Shown here piece by piece: positions 13,672-26,550 of a stretch of 64,000 nt of DNA (its first letter is position 1; every line of letters starts with the position of its first letter). Origin of the DNA: Cranoglanis bouderius. Its lineage: Eukaryota; Chordata; Actinopteri; Siluriformes; Cranoglanididae. Location: positions 2,692,501 through 2,756,500 of the forward strand of contig CM042555.1 in NCBI GenBank assembly GCA_023630585.1, written 5' to 3'. Under the pieces are notes generated by a model. That model did not search any database, was not told where the DNA came from, and saw nothing but the letters and a program-made list of their open reading frames with translations. A program made the translations under genes and the position numbers.

Positions 13672-16600
13672 ATCATATTTTACATCATAAATTAGACATT
13701 TTAATTTAATTTAAAAGGGAGCCGAGTTTGACAATTTAAATCCAACCTATTTCTTTTGTCATTAATTGTTCAGCTGTTTTATGTTATTTTAAATGAATGT
13801 GTTTAATTTTTAAATTCACTTTATCCTATGTACAGTACGAGTTGTTTTAAATGTGCTTTATAAATAAATCTAATTAACGTATTAAAAAACAACAACAAAA
13901 GAAGTCTAAAAATATTAAAAAGGCAGCATATAAACAACCAGCAAAGATAGAACAGATCTTTCAGGAAGGTCTGTGTATATTTTTTGGTCATTTTTATTTT
14001 CAGGACAATAACAGAAATGAAATAAATTAAGAAATTAAAACATAAAATGAAAACAAAAAGGGTTGTTTGATTATTCTTTTACAATCCACATGGGAGAAAT
14101 TAAAAACTCTTGATTTTTTATTATCGGAAATAGCAGCAACAAAATTTAGAAATGTTTCTTTTCCTTATTTGTAAGTCAAAAAATGATCATCGTCAGTGGC
14201 AGCCAATACACCTACGCCTCTCACTTTTAGCTAGCTTAAGGTCCTACTTTGAAACCGAACACTGAAATGATTAGAGACATGGTGAGAGTAGGACCGTCCT
14301 CCACAAAAATATCGGAGATCATACGTCTGTTTTTCACTTAATTTTTTATGTTATAATTTCAAAATGAAGGTAGAAAAAGTGATTTATCTTGGTTTCATTT
14401 TTTTTTACATCACAAAAACCTGCCATTTTAACAAAAGTGTGTAGACGTTTTATATCCACTGTACGTGTTATTAAAGAATACGTAAACTTGGGGACTTGAC
14501 TTTACATAGAAACAAAAAACTAACCGCAAAGCACTGCAGGACCACTTGCTTCTTGCCGAAACTCGTTTCCTTCTCCAGGAAGGCAGACATGGAGTCCAGG
14601 ATACTTTGTCCGATGTTATCGGTCACCCTCAGTGTCGTCATCCCATTTTCTTCCAGAACAAGCAGCAGAATTACCCATAAACTTGTAGCTTGTCTGACCA
14701 TCGAAGCCACCTCTGTGGTCATCATTGTCTCCATACGGGGCAGGAGAACCTCCACGCCGCAGCGCAGGAACGCCTGAAACACCTGAAGCTGAGGGATATC
14801 TGGCTGGCAAATGGTGTTCAAGTCTATACTGCATGACCAGTTCAGTCTGGCGATCAGCTCTTTCACCAGACAAGGGTGGAGCTCAGTGGTATTCGTATTA
14901 CTCGAGCTGTTGCTGTTGGTGGTGTTGGACTGGGCGACCCTGGTGTAGTTTGAGAAGGTGGCACACAAAGCGCTCACCCAGAGATTGGAAGGATCTTGAA
15001 CGATATGAGACAGCACAGCAGGTTTGACACAGATTGACGAGATGAAGTTCGCTTGGTCATAATCCCAGCAGAGTACCAGAAGAGCTGCACCAGGAAGAGT
15101 CACCGTCCAGTTTGCGTACAGACATTGCTCGGAGGGCTTAAAGCCCATCAGATTCTCTTTGCCAGACCCGGTGAGATTGGAGCACTGCTCCAACAACCAG
15201 GTGTTGTCCAAATTTGCCAGGAGGTTCTGTAGAACAGTGGTGTTGGCGCATACTTTGTGGACGAAGTTTGCCGTGTCTAGATCGGCGCAAAGAGCAAGGT
15301 CGGTCATGTCTACAATGACTGGCTTGGTCCATTCCGAGTACAGGCAAACTCTGGGAAGCAAATCTGACGTGTCGTTATCAGAACACACCGACTTCAACCA
15401 CTGGTTCTGAGGGTCGACAGTTAGACGGGATAACAATGTCGTGTTACAGCATACGTTAAGATGGAATGCGGTCATGTCAAATTTCCAACATAGACCAATT
15501 ACCGATGGATGCACTGGTAAAACGGCCCAGGCTGAATATTTACACAAATCAGACGTGTTGGGAATAGTCGGATGGACAGTTGGTGGGGTTGTAGTTAGCG
15601 AGGTTGTAGGGGAAACTGTTGGTGAAATGGATGAAAGAGCACTAGCAGAGAGAGTTGGGCTGATTATAGGAAGAAGAGTGAAGGTGGAGACGGTTGGGGA
15701 GACTGTTGCAGGAAATTCGGTGAGGGACGACAAAAGCGTGAGGTTAGAATCGGTTGGGATTTTCATAGACACCGAAGGAGATGGTGTTAGCAAGATGGGA
15801 AAGGTTGATGTGCTAGAAAGAATGACATTGGGGGATGATGAGGAAGAGGAAGCAGTGCTGGAGGACACCGGTGGAACTGCTGATGGAGAGAGATTAACAC
15901 TGGAAGAGAATGCTGATATGAAGGCCAGAGGAGTTGTGGGAGAAAGAGTGGCAAATGTTGAGGTTGTTTTTGATGATGAAGTGATGGAGATCTGTGGAGT
16001 TGTTGGAGATACGGTGGTGCTCGAGTCTACAGGTGGGACCGTTGAAGAACTTTTAAACGGGAGTGTGCAATACAGCTGCACCCAATAATTGTCCTTGTTG
16101 AGGACTAGTGCAGCGAGGAATGAGGCGTTGGCACAGACCTCGCTAACAAATCGAGCCTCATCATTCTGTATGCACAGGGATATCTGATCTGTGGAGATCG
16201 TCATTAAGTTGCGCCATTCCGAGTACCGGCACATTTCTGATACGAGAGTGTTAATGTCGATCGGCGGAGGTGTAGGTACCTCATTACAGTTGGGCATTAT
16301 CCAGATATTTTCGTTGTTGGATAAAATCATGATGTAAAAATCCAAACTCTGACACAGAAGCTTCTCCATTCTCGCTTGATCATTATTCCAACACAATGCC
16401 ACGATAGAAGGGTCAAGCATTTGAGGAGTCCACAGCTCGTACATGCAAAATTGCTGTATGAAGTATCTCTCGGACACGTTTGTGCAGTACTCCCACACCC
16501 AGCTATTGCTCGGGTTCTCGACGAGCACCTGCATCACGAGAATGTTATTGCACACACCCTCGAGAAAAGCTTCAGGGTCGTTGTCGCTACACATAGTGAC

Positions 16601-17357
16601 CAGACCCGGGTCGATGACGTCCTCCGACGTCCAGTTCGTGTAGTTGCAGAAAAGCTGGCTGAGGCTAAGGGTGGACCGAGCAACTCTCTGGCTTGATTCC
16701 GAGGGCAAGGGTTGGCAGGGATCCAGAAGGGGTGATAGGACAAGCTCGACCATGTAGCAAGTGTTTCTCCATACCCGAGTTAGCTCAGAGTGGGATAGGG
16801 TACTCAGAGATACACAAATATAATAAAGAGCATCAGGAACCTGAGATCTACTGGCTATAATCTCTGCACATAGAGTGTTATTGAGGTGTGTAACATCCTG
16901 CTCTTTGCAGGTCAGTCGTGTTAGAGGGTCGTCCACTGTAGAGGCGAAAGCGCGACCGCTCTGGATATTATATGCGCTTTGACATGCCGTGTCTGTATAG
17001 CTGCACGGAGGAACGTCGAGCGTCAAAAACATGTTCAGGATTGAATCGCCAAAGGACCAGCTCAAATTCTGGCTAATGCCCCTGGATAAAACAAAAACAT
17101 TTCATAACATTTTTATCATCACCACCTCTACAGAATGCAGAGTGATACAAAAACATGTTAACACTTGTGTTTATTTCTTTGCAGTTGCGTTGTGTTTTTG
17201 GTGAAATGGCCTTGAAGTTACATTTTACAGTCCTGAATTAGTAACCTCCTTAATGCTACAGTATTATAGTGTATTATAAGTGTTAACATGTTTTAAATCC
17301 CTGCAAAAGTAATTTAAAATAGTCAATGAACGTAATTTTGTATCATTTAAATTTGTA

Positions 17358-17388
<31 letters not shown>

Positions 17389-19862
17389 TTTTATATAGCT
17401 GTACACATATAGGAATAAAAGTTCCATCTAGCCCCATGAAGTTTCTCCAGTTTAAGAATTTCTAAAACATCTTTAGGAAGATAAGAACCCTTAACCATCC
17501 AAAGAATCCTTAAGATTTGTATCCCCCCCCCAAACAGTACACCGGGGGAAAAAAACGTGAGACGTTTCCTTAAAATTGTTCTCTTGAGAGCCAGTTTGCT
17601 GAAAGTAGAGTAAGATTATTTTTATCGTAGAGATTCTCAGTTTAAAAATCGGTTCCTCTCGATTAAGCTTTTCAAATTTTCATTTATTGCAGTTTGGGTA
17701 CAGTGACGATGAAGTAAAGCCGGTTTTATTCACACTGTACGAGAATATCTTATAAAATATAAAATTCTATGACAGACTGTTTGATAACAGTGTGTGTTCT
17801 CCATGTCGGAATATATGATGAAGATCCTCTAAAGATAAACCTGCCTTTAAAGACAATTATCGCGTTCTGCTTGTGTCAGCAATCGGCCTGATCCAGAAAT
17901 CAGCTCTAGTAGAAAACGGTTGCGCATAAACACAAACATTCTTCAGCGTGAACTTGAGGTGATGAGGATATTTTCTGGTCCATTATGTTTTGTTTGCGTT
18001 TCGCCATCTCTGCTACCGTATCTGTAGCTGTAACCGTAGTGATTTTGTGTCATCCTACACATTTGGTGGCTTTTAAACGAGCGTCGCTCACGCTCAGATT
18101 TTAATCACTCTGCCAGAACTTTGTCGTCAGCCATCTTTGGACCATCAGTGGCACTAAACCGGCTGCTGGCGAACACGTCACATCTCAACTTGCAACCAAA
18201 TTCTTTCACGATGTCCGATTTTTGTCTGCGAGAGGTAAACCTGGCCAAAGATCTTACAGCACAATAGGGCTGGGCGATATATCGATATAATATCGTGATA
18301 AATGATTACGCGACACACTTTTCTGGAGATATCGTTGGTATGGTGATGACGTTTTTAATAATTACAGATTAAATGGTACTGAATGGACGCTGCTGATTTT
18401 ACGTAATCTTTGTCTTCTTTGTAGGCATTAAAGAAAATCGTCAAACTCAGCTTAACAGATTTTTGTTTATTTTACTACTGTTTTGCAGACACTTTGTTAG
18501 CTAAATTATACATCGTGATACGCATCTTGTATCGTAGAAATGCCCTTAAGTATCGTGATATGATATTTTTGTCATATCACCCAGCCCTACAGCACAAAGC
18601 CAGTGTAAGAGGCAGAACTTGACACGGTTCACTTACTGAGTGATTTTGGGCTTCAAAAAAAAAAACTGATCTATGAAAACAGAAGAAAAGTTTCCTCAGG
18701 AGTTCTTTGGATGGCTGGTGACTGTAAATTTCCGAAGGATTTCTACTTGGAACATTTCCTGAAAGTGGAACTCTTATTTTTAGGGTTCTCTGAAGCAGGG
18801 GTGTGAAAAACACATGGCCAACGGGCCCAATTAAGGTTCCAGTACGGCCCACCACTTTTGTGTCCATCATAAAAGTTTTCATCAACTATCCCTAGAACCC
18901 TAAAGGAACCCTTTGTGCACGAGGGATAAACTGGAACATGCCGGCACTCACCATATTAGAAGTTGTTTTAGGTCTCCTGTATACAAAATAAAAAAACAAA
19001 GAAAAAAGTTATTTTTCCCCAAGTTCATGCTAAATTGTCATTTTATCAGTTCAAGCTTAGAGAAAGAAGTTTTAAAGTTAGATTAAGGTTGAACACCACC
19101 ACCACCACCACAACAACTACTACTAACCCTGAGGACAATGCTGATTCTGGTTCAGCGTAGGTGCCTCAATGCCAAACTGCAATCCGACTGTTACCAATTC
19201 CACTAAAGACTGAAGAAAGTCTACTATGAAACAGGAGATATCCGACATCAATGGAGAAAAGTACAAGTCAATAAAACCGTTCCATTCAGTCCAAAAGTTC
19301 TCAGAAAGGCGTAGAGACAAGGTGGCACTCAGCAACTCGTAAAGGGCGGTGAGCTGAGACTGTGCCCCAGCTGGATCTCCACTCCTGTGAAAGTTGTTTA
19401 ATGGACATGTCTGAGATTTAATGGATGTCAGGAAAGACATCAGTGGTCCTCTCAACTTAGAAACCAGAGTTGCGGTTAAATCCGCTTGCCACCCACACTG
19501 TGTTCCGTTGGCTAACAGACAAACCAGAGCTTCAAGGAAGCCGTCCATCAGTATCGGCTGGGGCGTGTGGTATAAACCGCTGAGGAGGTTTAGATAAGAG
19601 TTAAGATCTGGGGCCTCTGTGGTGAGACCGGTTCTGCTCGTGCTTCGGGACTGATAAAGGTTTGACCTGAAGATGGTTCTGACTCTCATCTCCTCCTTCT
19701 TATCAGTTTCTTCAGTTTTCAAAGAGTGAATTTTCTCCATGGGAACATCTCGGGTTTTCTCAGACTCGCTGGATTTGGAGTTGAACTCGGTCCGGCGGGT
19801 GATGAGGGTTTTCAAGACTGTGGGCTCGCCGATGACAAACCCTGTGTACAAGAATAATAATC

Positions 19863-19895
<33 letters not shown>

Positions 19896-20120
19896 TAATA
19901 ATTGTTTTCATTGTTAATAATATTAAGGCTCCCCCCCCCAAACACATTTTTCACATAACCTATTCATATGAATATATCCCCGTCCCCATCCTGCAATTAG
20001 AACCTAGACAGACAGACAGACAGACAGACAGACACTTCAAGAAATATAACTGATCATAAAGACAGACTTACCGAGGAAAGTGCAGGCTGTAAAAAGCAAT
20101 AAACATCCTGAGCGGCACAT
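145..20120 (-). CDS. strc: Stereocilin (21 exons in window, 3' end beyond the left edge)
   Basis: Stereocilin is a large extracellular protein of hair-cell bundles; in mammals it forms the horizontal top connectors and the attachment crowns to the tectorial membrane. I built the gene from GT-AG exons with consistent phase: 20072-20120, 19128-19841, 18952-18976, 14525-17081, 12753-12818, 12534-12644, 11506-11660, 10352-10538, 9886-10001, 9590-9719, 9321-9506, 5948-5986, 5443-5613, 5187-5327, 4204-4265, 3887-4022, 3717-3805, 2857-2992, 1404-1600, 1078-1168, 145-307. The total is 5521 nt, about 1840 codons. Exon 1 encodes a short hydrophobic leader (MCRSGCLLLFTACTFL), read as a signal peptide. 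Matches to human stereocilin as I remember it run throughout, for example DLKQLLIWGISQNLSW (exons 3-4), LSPQKVSHLAPILPLLGSEF (exon 11) and LERIERLFSSQRQWESGDVG (exon 21). The protein is already longer than human STRC (about 1775 residues) because exon 4 is enlarged. The last ~270 residues expected from the human protein must lie left of position 145. A further 5' non-coding exon is possible, since an AG acceptor precedes the ATG. Confidence 0.93.
343..985. repeat. Dispersed palindromic repeat, copy 1 (intron 20 of strc)
   Basis: This is one of at least five related sequences in the window. Shared blocks, in order, are: GATTGGTCMGAAG-like start, TTTCTATA(A)CAGCAGCTCTGACAGTAA, TTTATGGAAGGAGTCT, an AGAGAGAAATAAAGAGAG block, AAACGGATAAAAGTAYGAC, and a hairpin end in which AGGAAAATAATCAAC is followed ~45 nt later by its complement GTTGATTATTTTCYT. 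No coding capacity is visible. It is probably a non-autonomous DNA element. Confidence 0.6.
1852..1912. repeat. (ATT)n/(AAT)n microsatellite
   Basis: ATT units followed directly by AAT units, forming a small palindrome in strc intron 18. Confidence 0.93.
3160..3608. repeat. Dispersed palindromic repeat, copy 2 (intron 17 of strc)
   Basis: Same family as 343-985: it starts near CAATTCTGACTGGTCAGAAG, contains TTTCTATAACAGCAGCTCTG and ends with GTTGATTATTTTCC and GTGTTTTATTTCTTAC. It is shorter in the middle than copy 1. Confidence 0.6.
4312..4355. repeat. (GT)n microsatellite
   Basis: A run of about 22 GT units in strc intron 14, between the 30-bp minisatellite and exon 15 (4204-4265). On the transcript strand it is a CA repeat about 50 bases upstream of the exon 15 acceptor. 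Confidence 0.95.
4460..5186. repeat. 30-bp minisatellite in strc intron 14 carrying repeated 5' splice sites
   Basis: About 24-25 tandem units, mostly exactly 30 bp. On the minus strand each reads like the end of exon 14 plus its donor, with core ACACACAGCAG|GTACACA. Three sub-blocks are visible: ~5000-5175 (TGGAACACACAGCAG, closest to the exon), ~4760-4990 (TTCCAG type with some 18-bp short units) and ~4480-4760 (CGACACACGACAG, furthest away). Similarity to the exon edge falls with distance. A 30-bp unit is 10 codons and none of the frames contains a stop, which explains the long open frames here on both strands; they are not genes. Confidence 0.92.
5187..5327 (-). CDS. strc: strc exon 14, whose 3' edge is the founder of the adjacent minisatellite
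   Basis: This 141-nt, phase-0 exon encodes 47 residues beginning AAPAVVTWLDEAEPLLSD and ending THTWNTQQ. The acceptor AG is at 5328-5329 and the donor is CAG|GTATAC at 5181-5186. Joined to exon 15 it gives TWNTQQ|AKTLFNEVM, which aligns with PWSEQQAQFLWKKM in human stereocilin and supports both the exon and its donor. Downstream (lower coordinates), copies of the exon end and donor are repeated about 25 times. Because every repeat unit carries CAG|GTA and stays open in frame, the donor actually used in vivo is uncertain. Confidence 0.75.
5624..5688. repeat. (CA)n microsatellite next to the strc exon 13 acceptor
   Basis: About 32 CA units. In the transcript this is a UG repeat ending about 10 nt upstream of the exon 13 boundary (5613), the place normally held by the polypyrimidine tract. 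Confidence 0.95.
6931..8030 (-). mobile_element. Decayed Tc1-like transposon (same family as 22099-23605)
   Basis: The left terminus starts after TA with CAGGTGCATCTCAGAAAATT, nearly identical to the end of the intact element at 22099. Inner repeats around 7000-7090 recur inverted around 7900-7990. The right outer terminus is degraded, so the end is approximate. It lies in the long strc intron 11 (5987-9320) and encodes the broken transposase at 7181-7597. Confidence 0.8.
7181..7597 (-). pseudogene. Tc1-like transposase remnant lacking the catalytic Glu
   Basis: A 138-codon open stretch covers the C-terminal half of a Tc1 transposase: QEILEHFMLPSADKL, then FQQDLAPAH with the second catalytic Asp, then DWPADSPDLN. 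The expected PIENLWGI segment, which carries the third catalytic residue (Glu), is missing: DLN is followed directly by FVKRKM. The N-terminal HTH region is also deleted. It cannot be an active transposase. Confidence 0.85.
8424..8991. mobile_element. Candidate hAT-type MITE
   Basis: The left edge GGGAGTAACGATAGATTGTG and the right edge, which read inverted is GGGTGTAACGATACACTCC, form imperfect terminal inverted repeats. ATCGAATCGAATCGTG-type inner sequence is typical of fish hAT-like MITEs. No coding sequence is seen. Exact ends and target duplication were not resolved. Confidence 0.45.
11270..11463 (+). mobile_element. tRNA-derived SINE with an L2-type tail
   Basis: The head contains a Pol III A-box-like CAGCTCAGTGGTTAAGG and a B-box-like GAGTTCAAATCCC. 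The 3' part GCTCTGGATAAGGGTGTCTG followed by CCAAATGCCATAAATGTAAA resembles the 3' end of L2-clade LINEs such as eel UnaL2, with a TGTAAA repeat tail. It is inserted antisense to strc in intron 7, its tail about 40 bp from the exon 7 donor. Confidence 0.8.
12819..14524. other. AT-rich strc intron 4
   Basis: It holds a CA run (12821-12847) against the exon 5 acceptor, a (TA)n run of ~80 bp (13588-13668) and long A/T tracts. I see no exon, RNA gene or identifiable transposon in the remainder. Confidence 0.7.
13588..13668. repeat. (TA)n microsatellite
   Basis: About 40 uninterrupted TA units in strc intron 4. Confidence 0.97.
14525..17081 (-). CDS. strc: strc exon 4: six cysteine modules plus mucin-like linker
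   Basis: One 2557-nt exon encodes residues ~263-1115. It holds six related modules of ~55 residues with the pattern C-x-Y-x-x-W ... C-x-x-x-D-x-x-x-F ... V-C-x-N ... N-x-W ... C. They lie at about residues 408-462, 475-528, 547-601, 776-829, 842-896 and 916-969. Between modules 3 and 4 is a ~170-residue Ser/Thr/Pro-rich stretch (positions 15553-16066) that looks O-glycosylated, like a mucin stalk. Many N-x-S/T sequons occur in the modules. The C-terminal part (CLVKELIARLNWSC through KKQVVLQCFA) leads into the alpha-helical repeat region shared with mammalian stereocilin. Human STRC as I remember it has only a poorly conserved one or two copies of the module, so the expansion looks fish-specific; that comparison is from memory. 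Confidence 0.9.
18265..18589. mobile_element. hAT-type MITE with 8-bp target duplication
   Basis: A 325-bp element with terminal inverted repeats TAGGGCTGGGCGATAT and ATATCACCCAGCCCTA. It is flanked by the perfect 8-bp direct repeat CAGCACAA (18257-18264 and 18590-18597), the target duplication size of hAT transposons. Repeated ATCGTGATA motifs lie inside and there is no ORF. It sits in strc intron 3. Confidence 0.88.
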
Positions 20121-20612
20121 ATCTTCTACAACACAATCAAGAGTTCCTGAAATGAATTGTTGAGGCATAAAACTGAAGTTTATATTCATAAATTTGTTGC
20201 GTCACTTAAGCACTTTCTAAAAAATGACTAAATAATAATAATAAGGCAGGCAAAAAATAAATTCAGCCTCCTCCAGGTTACAGATACGTCCGCAAAACGC
20301 GGCGGTGAAGCTGAAACTGTGCCTCAGAGTTTGTTCTGAGCAGTGTGTGTTACATGGTGATGTATTTCCTAACACACACACACACACACACACACATACA
20401 CCGTCCTCTCCATCAAACCCAACCCACAGCAGAAACCTAATTAAACCCAACAAGAGGAAGGAACAGGTGCGAACGGATTGGAGCGTCGGGTCGCGGCTCT
20501 GAATAATTTATTAGCGCTCTTAATTAATTAATTAACACCTGCTTTAAGGCGGAACACACCTGAGCATCGGAGCGAACGTCTGAGAGACTGTGCTCTGAGA
20601 AATTAACACATC

Positions 20613-20648
<36 letters not shown>

Positions 20649-22098
20649 AGTGTGATGAAGTGAATTCAGGTGCATATTTGAGTCAGGTGAATCAAACCTG
20701 TGTAGATCATTAACATGAGGACTTTATACTAATGACCATTTTATCTGCTATTGTTGTTGTGCTGCAATTTCAGTCCAAAATGTTGCATAAATGTTTAAGG
20801 TTCACTAAAGCAGAACAGAACCAATAGCTGCTCAGACTGTAACTGTAGAAGTGTAGTTCAGGTAGCTTTTATGGAGGTTTACGTGCTCTGACAGAGCAAA
20901 CAAAACACGCGCTTTCTTGTTGGCGTCCATATATATTATTATTTTTTCTTCCATTTTGAACATCAAAGGTGCCGAGGTGGGAAATGACGTCATTACAACT
21001 CGCAAATTGCCGCTTACAAGGCATCACAAAGGCAGCTCGCTTCATCTCTACCTAAAGAGAGCGATGCAGCAGCGCTTTAGTGCTTCAGTCTGTCCACTCC
21101 AACAAAATAACGTCATCACCTCGTAGATCGCTAACTAGCTGAGCCGTGTCCCATAGCAGCATTGCATTCTGGGACTTTGAGTCGAGCGTTCAGTCGTGCT
21201 CTACAATGGCGAATGATTTGTTTTTTTTTTTAAAAGCTAACAGATAAACCTGTCCGACTTCACTTACGCTTGAGATCTGTGAAACTGCTAACTTCGCTAG
21301 CGATAACGTCGTCATCGCTGTGACATCAGAGCGACACACAACCTCTAACTTCTCACGGGGAAATAACGATAACACAGCACCGAGCAACAAATCAGAACCG
21401 GCATCACTAAACAGAATCAGAAATATTTCAGTATAAACATATTTAGTGTGTTTCAGGGTGGAGGTTTCCTTTAAGAGGTAAAAGGCAGGAAATATAACAA
21501 CAAAAAATAATCTTACCTGCGTAGCTGTGTGTCCGGAACAAACCGTCACTAACCTGGTAGATGTTCAAAACCTCATTGGGATTCTCATCCTACATGATTT
21601 ATCACTATATATATTTTTATCATTATCATTCTAATGATTGAATCATAAACAGTTTAATTACTGATAAATTTGCAGTATAAAATTGCAAAACAATTATTTT
21701 ATAGTTCTATATCTGATAGAAACCCACATAAGGAGTTTTAAAGAAAGTAAAGATACAGAGTTATTTGGCAGAAAATTAACACACTTTTTTACGAAGGTTA
21801 AATGTATAATGGCTCATCATTACATCGACATGTTATAACGCATTCATGAGACCTTATACAGATCACACATAATTATTTATGAAAAGGCATTAGAGTTAGT
21901 AGAACAGTTTATAATGCATTATACAGTAAGTAGTGCTTATAACAAAAAATATTACCATTATATCTTCTCATAAAGCACCATGGAAAGTGGGGCTTGGTGA
22001 CGATGTGTTATGAACACTAAAGATCCATAACGAATCATAAAGTTAGCTATCTTTATAAATAATTATAACCTTAGGAATGCATTATAACATGATATATA
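20121..22098. other. Intergenic region upstream of strc
   Basis: This is the 5' flank of strc. It contains CA (about 20371-20396) and GA (about 20617-20646) runs and a palindromic CRE-type TGACGTCA at 20985-20992, about 0.9 kb upstream of the ATG. It also has a moderately GC-rich stretch (~20960-21370) with no identifiable coding exon. A TATA-like AATATAAA (minus strand, near 20185) precedes the ATG but is not proof of a promoter. Confidence 0.5.
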
Positions 22099-23605
22099 CA
22101 GGTGCATCTCAATAAATTAGAATGTCGTGGAAAAGTTCATTTATTTCAGTAATTCAACACAAATTGTGAAACTCGTGTATTAAATAAATTCAATGCACAC
22201 AGACTGAAGTAGTTTAAGTCTTCGGTTCTTTTAATTGTGATGATTTTGGCTCACATTTAACAAAAACCCACCAATTCACTATCTCAACAAATTAGAATAC
22301 TTCAGAAGACCAATAAAAAAACATTTTTAGTGAATTGTTGGCCTTCTGGAAAGTATGTTCATTTACTGTACATGTACTCAATACTTGGTAGGGGCTCCTT
22401 TTGCTTTAATTGCTGCCTCAATTCGGCGTGGCATGGAGGTGATCAGTTTGTGGCACTGCTGAGGTGGTATGGAAGCCCAGGTTTCTTTGACAGTGGCCTT
22501 CAGCTCATCTGCATTTTTCGGTCTCTTGTTTCTCATTTTCCTCTTGACAATACCCCACAGATTCTCTATGGGGTTCAGGTGTGGTGAGTTTGCTGGCCAG
22601 TCAAGCACACCAACACCATGGTCATTTAACCAACTTTTGGTGCTTTTGGCAGTGTGGGCAGGTGCCAAATCCTGCTGGAAAATGAAATCAGCATCTTCAA
22701 AATGCTGGTCAGCTGAAGGAAGCATGAAGTGCCCCAAAATTTCTTGGTAAACGGGTGCAGTGACTTTGGTTTTCAAAAAACACAATGGACCAACACCAGC
22801 AGATGACATTGCACCCCAAATCATCACAGACTGTGGAAACTGAACACTGGACTTCAAGCAACTTGGGCTATGAGCTTCTCCACCCTTCCTCCAGACTCTA
22901 GGACCTTGGTTTCCAAATGAAATGCAAAACTTGCTCCCATCTGAAAAGAGGATATTGGACCACTGGTCAACAGTCCAGTTCTTCTTCTCGTTAGCCCAGG
23001 TAAGACGCCTCTGACGTTGTCTGTGGTTCAGGAGTGGCTTAACAAGAGGAATACGACAACTGTAGCCAAATTCCTTGACACGTCTGTGTGTGGTGGCTCT
23101 TGATGCCTTGACCCCAGCCTCAGTCCATTCCTTGTGAAGTTCACTCAAATTCTTGAATCGATTTTGCTTCACAATCCTCATAAGGCTGCGGTTCTCTCGG
23201 TTGGTTGTGCATCTTTTTCTTTCCCAATTTTTCCTTCCACTCAACTTTCTGTTAACATGCTTGGATACAGCACTCTGTGAACAGCCAGCTTCTTTGGCAA
23301 TGAATGTTTGTGGCTTACCTAGTGAACCAAACTGAGAGACCATTTTGAAGGCTCAGGAAACCTTTGCAAGTGTTTTGAGTTGATTAGCTGATCGACATGC
23401 CACCATATTCTAATTTGTTGAGATAGTGAATTGGTGGGTTTTTGTTAAATGTGAGCCAAAATCATCACAATTAATAGAACCAAAGACTTAAACTACGTCA
23501 GTCTGTGGCATTGAATTTATTTAATACACGAGTTTCACAATTTAAGTTGAATTACTGAAATAAACGAACGTTTCCACGACATTCTAATTTATTGAGATGC
23601 ACCTG
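22099..23605 (-). mobile_element. Apparently complete Tc1-like transposon
   Basis: A 1507-bp element flanked by TA dinucleotides (22097-22098 and 23606-23607). The ends are CAGGTGCATCTCAATAAATT and its complement. Each end extends into a long (~200 bp) inverted repeat with an inner block (AATTCACTATCTCAACAAAT on the left and its complement on the right), which is the IR/DR architecture seen in many fish Tc1 elements. It encodes a full transposase (22378-23343). It lies between strc and ctdspl2. Confidence 0.93.
22378..23343 (-). CDS. Tc1-like DD34E transposase, uninterrupted
   Basis: A 321-codon ORF, close to the ~340 residues usual for Tc1 transposases. An N-terminal paired-like HTH region (KPQTFIAKEAGCSQSAVSKH, residues ~10-29) precedes a second basic HTH half with NRSLMRIVKQNRFK. 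The catalytic triad is visible: Asp135 (ILFSDGSKF), Asp225 (FQQDLAPAH) and Glu260 (NPIENLWG), with 34 residues between the last two (DD34E). An in-frame TGA lies four codons before the ATG, so this start is the first available. One departure from the usual motif is SPHLNPIE instead of SPDLNPIE. The product would cut and paste the surrounding element at TA sites. Whether it is still active cannot be told from sequence. Confidence 0.92.
   Translation of the reverse strand: MVSQFGSLGKPQTFIAKEAGCSQSAVSKHVNRKLSGRKNWERKRCTTNRENRSLMRIVKQNRFKNLSELHKEWTEAGVKASRATTHRRVKEFGYSCRIPLVKPLLNHRQRQRRLTWANEKKNWTVDQWSNILFSDGSKFCISFGNQGPRVWRKGGEAHSPSCLKSSVQFPQSVMIWGAMSSAGVGPLCFLKTKVTAPVYQEILGHFMLPSADQHFEDADFIFQQDLAPAHTAKSTKSWLNDHGVGVLDWPANSPHLNPIENLWGIVKRKMRNKRPKNADELKATVKETWASIPPQQCHKLITSMPRRIEAAIKAKGAPTKY

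Positions 23606-26550
<2,945 letters not shown>

Noticed and set aside
13448..13690. Frame ending in an Ile-Tyr repeat
   Set aside because: Translation of a TA microsatellite; the same applies to 25390-25605 and 50367-50681.
15441..16088. 215-codon plus-strand open frame
   Set aside because: It lies exactly antisense to the mucin-like part of strc exon 4, whose Ser/Thr/Pro codons leave the complement open.
18577..18885. 102-codon minus-strand open frame in strc intron 3
   Set aside because: No recognisable similarity, starts in plain intron and ends at the MITE edge; the neighbouring real exons splice across it in phase.
20985..20992. CRE-type palindrome TGACGTCA upstream of strc as a regulatory element
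   Set aside because: Real as a motif, but 0.9 kb from the ATG in sequence that may itself be a repeat; not enough to call a regulatory site.
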